DNA from: Bromus sterilis
Taxonomy: Eukaryota; Streptophyta; Magnoliopsida; Poales; Poaceae
Length of the DNA: 64,000 nt
NCBI GenBank assembly: GCA_950022295.1
Contig: OX465600.1
Location: 295,041,782-295,105,781 of the forward strand
Reading direction: 5' to 3'
Position 1 is the stretch's first letter, and every line of letters begins with the position of its first letter. The notes under the pieces are model-generated. The model saw only the letters and a list, made by a program, of their open reading frames with translations, was not told where the DNA came from and made no database searches. A program made the translations under genes and the position numbers. This document shows positions 56,951 to 64,000 of this stretch, in pieces.

Positions 56951-59078
56951 TGTTGGAAATATGCCCTAGAGGCAATAATAAAATGTTATTATATATATTT
57001 CCACGTTCGTAATTAATGTTTATATTTCTGTGCTATAATTGCAATGACCCTGACTATGAGATTTAGAAGAAAACTCACTTGCATGTGTGGAAATGTAAAC
57101 AACAAGAGTTCCTGGTTTAGCCTCTAAGACCAGCTCATGTGCTAACTGATGATTACGTTTTCTTAATCATGGACATTGTTCTTGTAACAAGGATGTCAGT
57201 AGCAATGGGAACATATTGTTAGCAGAACAATGATGTTGAACCGACCCCAGTATTGAATGATATACTTAGAGATCACATCGTAACTACGTTATAAGTCATA
57301 TCATGAATTGTTATCATATACGTAATTCCTTAGACCATGAGAGTATCGAGTTGCTTCACACAGGAAGACATGCTTTGGTTCTTAGATGAATCCTCCCGTA
57401 AATGGGAAGTAGTAAAATAAGTTCTGGGTATGTCAGATGGTGTGGCTAGTGACTGTGATAGTTCAAGAATGGGATTTGCTCCTTCACGATGAAGAGATAT
57501 TGACTTTGGGCCCACTCGGTATGACGGTATCCATTATAGTCTGGCCAGACGCATTGTGATTCAGTCACGGGGATACCGGAATACGATAACGAGAAAATGG
57601 ACAAACGAGCAAAGAGGATAACGAGTGGCTTGTGTTCAAGAAGTTGTTACACATGGGTGCCAAACATCTCTCCTCTAACTTTGTCATATATCACGAAGCA
57701 AAGGGAATGGTACATGACTAAACATAATGGTTCACTCGAAGTTTCTTCGTGTATGTGCGGGAGTCAACATGGGTGTCCATGGCTCCGCTGTTGATTATTG
57801 GCTATTGACAAAAGGCTGTTGACCTATGTCCGGAAGATGTTCTGAGTCATGTCCGCATTATACCGAACCTATTGGGTCACACACTTAACGAGCAGTAGTC
57901 TGTTAGAATACTAGTATGGTAGAAGGTTTAGTGGAAGCAAAGCAGAATAGTTCATACGGGTACCGGAAGTAGTTCCGGAGATTTATGGAATTGTTCATAA
58001 GGGCACCAGAAGTAGTTCTGGGTATTTAAGGTTATGTCCGGATCACTCTGGAGTAGTCCCAGGTGGTTCCGGAACATATGAGAATGGTACTGGGGAAGTC
58101 CTGGATCAACCGGAATAGTTTCTGGATAATCGCTGGGCGTCCCGACAACCTTCGCGGTCATCGGGTGGCTTAAACTGTAACTCGGATGGTCTTGGAAACT
58201 ATCCGGATGGCTCCGGAACGTCCGAGAACGGTCTCGGAAGGTCCTGGAAGTGCTCCAGAAGTGTCCGGAATGTCCCGAAACGGTCCCGGTATGTCCCGGA
58301 AGCTTCTAGAAGGTCATGGAAGGTTCCGGAAGGTTCCGGGCTGTACCACCCACTCCCCTGCGCCCCTAGCCTTGGGGGAAAAGCCACCTAGGCTGCCCTG
58401 GCCGGCCAAGGGGTGGGGGGCGCACCAAAGGGAAGGAATCCTCCTCCAGGTGGAATTACCAAATCACATTATGGCAGGTTTCCGGTGGGAAGGTGTGGGA
58501 AGGTTTGGAAGGCTTGGGAGTCCAAGTTGGACTCCCAATCCTCCTTGAGCTGCGCCCTAGGCCTCTTGGCCACCTATATAAGGTGAGCCAGGGGGAGAGG
58601 GAGAGCAAGACAACTTGTCCCCAAGGTCTATGCGCCACCCTCCCTCCTCTAAACCCCGTTGCTCCACTTTTAGACCCCGGTTTAGACGCTGTTCTAGATC
58701 GGAATCCGTTAGGGTTTTCTCCCTCTAGTTTTCTCGGTGGCGTTCATCTCTGGACGGCGGAGCGCTGCTGGATTGCTGCTACGGGATGTGTGGATAGTAA
58801 TGGAGGGGTCGTACCTTCGACCCTTCTTCGAGGATCTTGTTCATGGGACTTGTCCGTGGGACTAGATCGCGGGACTTGTTCGTGGGATTGATCAAGGGAC
58901 TGTTCGTGGGAGAACTTGCGAGATCTAATTCCACTACGTCCACGAGCTTCACCAACTCTACTTCCGCTACATCGGTTGGTGAGCCATGACCTAAAACCTT
59001 GTATGCAATCTTCTTGGATGATCTTGGGTTCTTGATTCGTAGGCCGAAATTTTTTGTTTTCTACTACGTTTCCCAACA
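56951..59078 (+). mobile_element. Solo LTR of a BARE-1/Angela/WIS-type copia element
   Basis: Starts TGTTGGAAATATGCCCTAGA and ends CTACGTTTCCCAACA, the hallmark termini of this Triticeae copia lineage. The 5-bp target duplication GTGGA (56946-56950, 59079-59083) is perfect. At 2128 bp it is longer than the roughly 1.8 kb usual for the lineage, owing in part to runs of CCGGAAGGTTCCGG-type repeats (57955-58340). A CTATATAAGG promoter box lies near 58574. No internal region remains, so it is an LTR-LTR recombination product. Confidence 0.92.
57955..58345. repeat. Degenerate CCGGAA-rich repeat array in the solo LTR
   Basis: Many overlapping variants of GTTCCGGAA / TCCGGAATGTCC / GGTCCCGGAA spaced 10-20 bp apart, alternating strands. 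It probably accounts for part of the extra length of this LTR. Confidence 0.7.
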
Positions 59079-59083
59079 GTGGA

Positions 59084-60045
59084 GCCTAGTTGATAATGCA
59101 CCCACTTGGAATAAACAATCAAGTGAGCTGTTTTAGCAGTCCTTCGCAGAGCTTTGCTGAGTGCTCGGGCGAGGAGTAAATGTAGAGGAATATTTGCTCA
59201 GGAGGTCGTCGAGTGTTCGAGTACGTAGAGTTTGCGAGTAATTACTCGAGTATCACTTTCACTCTCGAGGTGAGGGAGAACCCGATACTCAGGGATCGCT
59301 CGATCTGGCGAGTGCAAGTCTGTTATCTTCTATCGTGGTGAGGGAGCACCCGAAACTCTTCATGTGTGCGAGTAATCACTCGAGCACGTCTTTTATTTTA
59401 GGAGAGGGAGCACCCGAGACTCTCATGGGTGCGAGTAATCACTCGAGCACGTCTTTTTTTAGGTGAGGGAGCACCCGAGACTCTCATGGGTGCGAGTAAT
59501 CACTCGAGCATGTCTTTTTCTTTCTAGGTGAGGGAGCACCCGAGACTCTCGTGGAGACGCTCCCGATGGGAGTTAAATATATTTGAAAAATGTATTTGAG
59601 TTAGTAAAAACGGTGCTTGCAGGCCGCATTTTTGCGCTTCCGTTTTAATTTACCTCTTCTTGGTAAGGATAATGATCTCTCTGCATGGAGGACCGTCAAA
59701 GATTCTCTGTTTGCGAACCGTCATGTCTTCATGACCTGTCATAATGATGACTGTTGGTGGCGTGCTGCAGCCGCCTGTTGAGTTATCGATGCTCGTATTG
59801 GAAATGCGCGAGATTTGACGCGTCCAGCGCACAGTGCCACCCGTGTGAAGGCATCTTTGTCTCGGAATCCGAATCACCCGGCATGCTTGATCTTTGAATT
59901 AATTGCTTCCGTCGTCCGGGCTTCTGCGTGCCCTTGGGGTTCTGCTATAAATAGACCCCTTTTCTTCATCTGGCGGTAGTGTTCATCCTCTGCTCCTCTT
60001 GCTTCTCTTCTTCACTTTCTCATGGGACCAAAATGAGGTGCAGGT
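59084..60045 (+). mobile_element. Repeat unit copy II, right part, with TATA promoter
   Basis: Resumes the copy II unit (GATAATGCACCCACTTGGAA, CAATCAAGTGAGCTG) and ends in a TATAAATA box at 59946-59953 and a pyrimidine-rich leader, exactly 100 bp before the ATG of the B3 frame. A short upstream ATG frame (MRCRYD) overlaps that ATG at 60031. Between 59600 and 59940 it no longer resembles copy I. Confidence 0.55.
59337..59560 (+). repeat. Four ~63-bp tandem units (GAGCACCCGAGACTCTC)
   Basis: Units begin with GTGAGGGAGCACCCG or a variant at 59337, 59401, 59462 and 59527. Each is followed by A(A/G)ACTCT-C-TG-GTGCGAGTAATCACTCGAGCA (the last is truncated). Each full unit holds the palindrome-like GAGTAATCACTC. 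A shorter, diverged version lies in copy I around 54040-54175. Confidence 0.85.
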
Positions 60046-60463
60046 ATGACTAGTCGCGGCCGGGTTCGCCGTGGTCGCGGTGGTCATACTCTGCGCTCTT
60101 CTCGCGGTGGCCGTCGTGGTGCCCCATCGACGCCTTCTTCCTCTTCCTCGGAGGAGGGTTTTTGGAGCTATGATTTCCTTCTGCACGTCCGTGGCCAGAA
60201 CGCCGCTCGCATTCTGCTGCCTTCTGCATTTTCTGCCCTTGTTTTTGAGCGCGGTCTTGATGGCTTGCTGCTTCGTCTTCAGGGGTGCGCTCGATCTCCT
60301 TCTTATGTTAAGTTGGAGATCGATAGTTCCCGCTTGATTTTTCTTGGTTTTGGCTGGAAGTCGTTTGCTCGACGCTTGAACTTGCGTGATGGTGACACTC
60401 TTTGTTGCCGTTTTGATGGCGAATACACTCTTGTCATCCGCGCCTTTGACCCGAGCGGCAACC
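60046..60463 (+). CDS. B3-domain protein frame, truncated by copia insertion
   Basis: Open from ATG for 139 codons until the copia LTR at 60464, which supplies an accidental stop. Residues 1-38 are basic and low-complexity (RGRVRRGRGG, SSSSSEE). Residues 42-138 follow B3 order: YDFLLHVRGQNAARILLPSA, LLLRLQGCARSPSYVKLEID, SSRLIFLGFGWKSFARR and LNLRDGDTLCCRFDGEYTLV, then IRAFD. B3 domains bind DNA; plant REM-type proteins look similar. The catalogue of element-encoded B3 frames is not known to me. The frame has no internal stops, unlike the surrounding relics. It sits where copy I has its PF04195-like frame, behind a TATA box at 59946. The true C-terminus is lost. Confidence 0.6.
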
Positions 60464-61725
60464 TGTAAGAGCAAAGTTTTGCCCCCGTGTGTTTTGGATA
60501 TTGTTGGACAAGACAGTAGAGGAACTAACAATGTTTTCTAGTGTAAACAGTTGAATAGGTTCCTGAAGGACAATCTAGGTGATAAAGCTTCAGGGAAGGT
60601 TTTCAAGTTATCGAAGCATTACCCCCTGAGCGAAGCTTAATCACGGAGGATGACCCCCAAAAATGAAGGTGTCCTAAAGTTCAACTCATTGAAGGAAATG
60701 AAGAAGACGGCACAAGACTTAGATGTTTTTGTGTAGTTCTTTTTCTGTTCCTTGAGTCATAGGACAAACCGTACTATCAAGAGGGGTCTTCAGTTTGTGG
60801 ACACCGAAGTCATTGAGAAAATGCTCAGATCAAATCCACACCAAGTGAGAAGCCAGAGCGAAGAAATCTCATGTGCACTGAGTTAAGCTTCAGTAGCAAA
60901 GACTCTGTTCTTTGGCTTCTGAAGCAGAACTAAGTCCGTGAGTCAGCTTTACTTGTTCCGCAAGTAAAGTTGCGAAGTGATTACAAATCCGACCGTTGTG
61001 GACACATGTCAAGCTGTCACTTCGGGTCAAATTGGTAATTCTGCTCCTCGGGATCGCCAACTATAAATACGCCGCCCCGTCCTCCATTTGCGGGTGGCTG
61101 CTCTGAGAATATTCCTAAGAGAGACTGAAGAGAGCACCCCAAAGACTCCACCGAAGCAAAACCCAAAACCCAGAATACTGAAGCCTAAGTCCCATTGATC
61201 TGAGTAGATTCGAGATGACTTAGGTGAAAGCTTACTAGCCTTTTTTATCTTGGAGAACTGCAATTCTCCTAGACGGTTAGAGTGTTGTTCTTCAGAGAGC
61301 GAAGAGTAATTGTCGCCTCGAAGTCCAGTTTGTCAAAGGTTTCGGTGATTTCCTCAATAATCAACCACGAGTGAAGAACTGACCAAGCTCAAGGAGTTTG
61401 GTGCAGTGGAGCAACGGACGGAGAGAGATTTGCTCCAGGTGTTCAATCACCAGTCCCTCCAACCAGACGTAGCGCTTTGCAGAGCGTGAACTGGTCGAAC
61501 AAACATCGCCGAGTCCCAGTTCGTTTTACTTCAAACATTTACCTTCTGTATTGCATTTGCTTCGCAGTTATGCTTCAATGTGTTTTGATTCACTGCATTT
61601 AGTTTCGCTTCCAGTTTTACTTCACTGTTCCGCCCTACTTATGCTTCACTTCAATAGTTTCAGTCGAAAATTTTGAAGTGATCATTCACCCCCTCCCCCT
61701 CTGATCACATACTTGGACTTTTAAT
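60464..61725 (+). mobile_element. 5' LTR and leader of a Ty1/copia retrotransposon
   Basis: Starts TGTAAGAGCAAAG (same as 47849) and leads to the PBS at 61726. It contains an AACTATAAATACGCC TATA box near 61050. The 3' LTR boundary is uncertain: the nearest CA upstream of the PBS is at 61707, leaving a 17-nt gap. The element inserted into the B3 frame. Its 3' half is not in the window because another LTR interrupts it at 63312. Confidence 0.75.
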
Positions 61726-61737
61726 TGGTATCAGAGC
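61726..61737 (+). other. Primer-binding site, initiator Met tRNA type
   Basis: TGGTATCAGAGC, complementary to the 3' end of initiator tRNA-Met, followed by TAGTCACTCCC before the gag ATG. Confidence 0.9.
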
Positions 61738-61793
61738 TAGTCACTCCCTACACTCTGTGTGTTTTGGATTAACCTCCTGGAGTGTCTTCAAGT

Positions 61794-62567
61794 ATGTCTT
61801 TCGCAGCTATTAGCTCCGGCAAACCTATTCCTGTTTTCAATGGGAAGGACTACCCGTACTGGAAGGACAAAATGAAGAGAAATATCATGGCTATCAATTC
61901 AGTTGCCTGGCAAGTTGTCTTGTATGGAGTCACAGTTGCCGATGAGAAGGCCATCACTCTTGAAGAAGCAAAACTGATTGATCTTGATTCTGAAGTTTGG
62001 GTTTTCATCACCAATCATCTGACACCAAAAAAGTATCATGAAGTGAAGAATATTCCATCTGCCAAAGGTGTCTGGGACTATCTTGAAAAGATTGGTGAAG
62101 GTGTTTCTACCCAGAAGGATGCCAGAATTGACACACTCCGAAGCAAATTCTATCGCTTCAAGAGAAACGAGGGCGAAAAAGTCAGCTCCATTTACAGCAG
62201 ACTCACTGCTCTTGCTAATGAGTTGATTTCCCTCGGTGCTGATGACATTACTCCTCACTCAGTTGTAAGAACTTTGCTTCACTCATTGGATGATTCGTTT
62301 GATCACATTGTGCTGATGATCAAGGAAAGAACTGATTTCAGACGTCTTGTTGCCACTGATATTCTTGAGAGACTCAATACTTTTGAAGTGGAAGAAGATG
62401 AGAAACGTGACATAAATGGCTCTCAAAGAAGATCACATGCTTTGAAAGCAAAAGCTTCGCGTCATTCTTCACCCGAAGTCAGTTCTGCTTCAGGTGTCGA
62501 ATCTGATGATCCTGCAAGCATTGGAAATGATTTAGCATTGATCATGAGACGCTTCAACCTCTTCTAA
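61794..62567 (+). CDS. Copia gag polyprotein, N-terminal part (257 aa)
   Basis: ATG in AGTATGTC, 56 bp after the PBS; an in-frame GTG upstream is not needed. The protein starts MSFAAISSGKPIPVFNGKDY with PYWKDKMKRNI (DUF4219-like start, F-x-G-x-x-Y-x-x-W), then the UBN2 gag domain with AKGVWDYLEKI, RIDTLRSKFYRFKRNEGEKV, SIYSRLTALANELISLG, RTLLHSLDDSFDHIVLMI and TFEVEEDEKR. Gag forms the virus-like particle core that packages element RNA in the cytoplasm. The frame ends at TAA after RRFNLF by what looks like a nonsense or frameshift change, because gag-like sequence continues downstream. Intact over this part but the element as a whole is not autonomous. Confidence 0.88.
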   Translation: MSFAAISSGKPIPVFNGKDYPYWKDKMKRNIMAINSVAWQVVLYGVTVADEKAITLEEAKLIDLDSEVWVFITNHLTPKKYHEVKNIPSAKGVWDYLEKIGEGVSTQKDARIDTLRSKFYRFKRNEGEKVSSIYSRLTALANELISLGADDITPHSVVRTLLHSLDDSFDHIVLMIKERTDFRRLVATDILERLNTFEVEEDEKRDINGSQRRSHALKAKASRHSSPEVSSASGVESDDPASIGNDLALIMRRFNLF

Positions 62568-63311
62568 AGAAAATGTTTTTCTTCACCGAAGAAGAGTTAT
62601 TCTTCAAGAAGCTCAACTCACTCATCTCACCGCTCATACTCTAGAAGCTCTCCATCGAAGGACAACTGCTGCTACAAGTGAAAGAAACCAGGTCACTACA
62701 TTTCTGATTGCCCTCTATGGGAAGCCGAGAACAAATCAAAGCATTCTCTTAGAGACTCCTCAACCAAGTCCCACAGATCCTCCAGAAGCTATGAATCCAA
62801 GAGACATGATTCCAGCTCGAGAAGAGAAAAGAAGAAAGATTCTGATGATGACAAGAGGAAGATGTATCATAAGAAGCGTGAGGGTTCTTAGAAGACTCAC
62901 TCGTCTCGACGTAGCAGTTCTCACCGTGCCAAGGCCTATCTGGGAAAGGAGATGAACTCTGAAGATGAAGCCTCTGGGTACGAAGCAGAATCAGGCTCAA
63001 GCTCTGGGTCTGGGTCCGAATCAGATGGTGTTGCTGGTTTGGCATTCGCTTCAGCAGATGCTTCGACTAAAGCTTCGAGATTGTTCCTCATATGATAGTG
63101 ATTCGAAGATAAGCTATGCTAAACTTGCTAAAATAGCTTCAAACCAACAAGATGAACTTGATTCGCTAAGCAAAACCATTAAGAAATCAGAAACTCTGTT
63201 GATCGATGAGATAGAGAAAGGTCAAACTTTAACTAATGAGCATGCAGCTCTGAAGGAAAAGTTCAAAGAATTATCCTCTCGGCATGATCTTCTTTCAGTT
63301 GATTATGAGAA
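62568..63311 (+). pseudogene. Copia gag continuation: zinc knuckle and coiled coil, broken
   Basis: Near 62667 the zinc knuckle reads NCCYK-stop-KKPGHYISDCPLW. The second cysteine codon of C-x2-C-x4-H-x4-C has become TGA. Then come Ser/Arg/Lys-rich sequence (SSRREKRKKDSDDDKRK), an acidic SEDEASGYEAESGS stretch, and in a shifted frame SKISYAKLAKIASNQQDELD with KTLTNEHAALKEKFKELSSR-type coiled coil, the usual pre-protease part of this copia lineage. Frameshifts at several points. Cut at 63312 by the next LTR. Confidence 0.75.
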
Positions 63312-64000
63312 TGTCACAACCCCAAGTTAGGTATGTGCCAGGATCAAAGTCACCTTGCATTCATCAAAGAAAAACAAATGGAAATCAAATTCAAATGCAA
63401 AATGGGAGAAGGAACCCCCCCAGATGAATTAATTCAAAAGGCCAGAAATAAATCTTCTCCAAAAATTCATGTTTGATTTTTGAAAAGTCTTATAAATGAG
63501 TGTGATCACATATCAAGTGATGTGGGACCCACCCCATGCTCATGGATTTTTCAAATATTCAAACAGGACCTTAGTTTAATTCAAAAACCCCTATTTGATT
63601 TAAGATTCAAATAATTTGAATTTTAAAAAGTGCCAAACTTTGCAAATGGCTAGTTTATATTATTATAGGGCCATAAAATTTTTTTTAGCATTTTACAAAA
63701 TGGTTTGCTATTTTATTTAGCACAACCAAAACAAAGACAGAAAATAAATTAGAAAAGAAAAAACAGAAAAGAGAGAGAAAGGCTTACCTGTCGCCTAGGC
63801 GAAGGCAGCCCAGCCAGCCCACCCGGCCCAAAGGGGCAAGGGGGTCTTCTTCCCCGACCCCGTGCCTCCAAGCTGCTCGGTGGAATGCCACCGAGCTAGC
63901 CGAGCACGTCGCCGCTTCCCCAGCCTCCACCTGCCCCTCCAGAGCCTCCTAGGCGCGCCTCGCAGCTTCTGGAGACGCCGTGCGTCCATTCCCCCTCCCC
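63312..64000 (+). mobile_element. 5' part of a gypsy-type LTR, continuing beyond the window
   Basis: Starts TGTCACAACCCCAAGTTAGG, an LTR start like those of large grass gypsy elements (compare TGTAACAGCC at 48961), directly within the copia coiled-coil frame (after VDYENV). An AT-rich 5' part gives way to a GC-rich section from 63780, as in the solo LTR at 48961. The end and target duplication lie outside. Confidence 0.6.

Noticed and set aside
57960..58340. Possible CRISPR-like or satellite array of CCGGAA repeats
   Set aside because: Units are irregular in spacing and sequence with no conserved repeat/spacer structure; this is a plant LTR.

Overview
This window is plant nuclear DNA from a large grass genome, most likely Triticeae (wheat, barley, Aegilops). 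Supporting signs are a solo LTR with BARE-1/Angela/WIS-type ends, gypsy and copia LTRs, CACTA, Mutator, PIF/Harbinger and Helitron elements nested in one another, and GT-AG introns several kilobases long swollen by those insertions. Only two genes look intact. Most of the remaining sequence is transposon-derived.

Layout. 1-4.6 kb: minus-strand LTR retrotransposon end (PBS and LTR), then plus-strand gypsy and copia reverse-transcriptase relics. 4.7-38.4 kb: a cluster of three wall-associated receptor kinase (WAK) loci on the plus strand. WAK-A (7397-16300) is a full-length pseudogene with a 16-bp exon-1 deletion, a nonsense codon and a 1-bp insertion in the kinase, two nested Helitrons in its promoter and a 3.6-kb CACTA in intron 1. 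WAK-B (exons 20250-21186, 27477-27620, 29585-30783) is open for 759 codons. WAK-C (36695-38402) is a relic with no exon 1 and no kinase core. Between WAK-B and WAK-C lies a 2.28-kb terminal-inverted-repeat element carrying a broken B3-domain fragment.

40.4-45.5 kb: a minus-strand FAR1-related-sequence (FRS) gene, reconstructed here as five exons, four of them coding (812 aa), with a GC-rich 5' leader exon and a leader intron. 45.5-64 kb: retrotransposon nest. A 4.35-kb gypsy-type solo LTR (48961-53310, TSD GTACC) and a 2.13-kb BARE-1/Angela-type solo LTR (56951-59078, TSD GTGGA) sit in two diverged copies of one repeat unit. Copy I leads to a PF04195-like ('putative gypsy type transposon') reading frame. 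Copy II leads, at the equivalent position about 100 bp after a TATA box, to a B3-domain reading frame. That second frame is cut by a copia element (LTR from 60464, PBS 61726, gag 61794-62567, broken downstream). A further gypsy-like LTR starts at 63312 and leaves the window.

How the genes fit together: the WAK cluster shows duplication followed by decay, probably leaving one functional cell-wall/pathogen-sensing kinase. The FRS gene is itself a domesticated Mutator transposase acting as a transcription factor. All exon models were derived by eye from splice signals, reading frame and comparison between copies inside the window; no database search or alignment was run.
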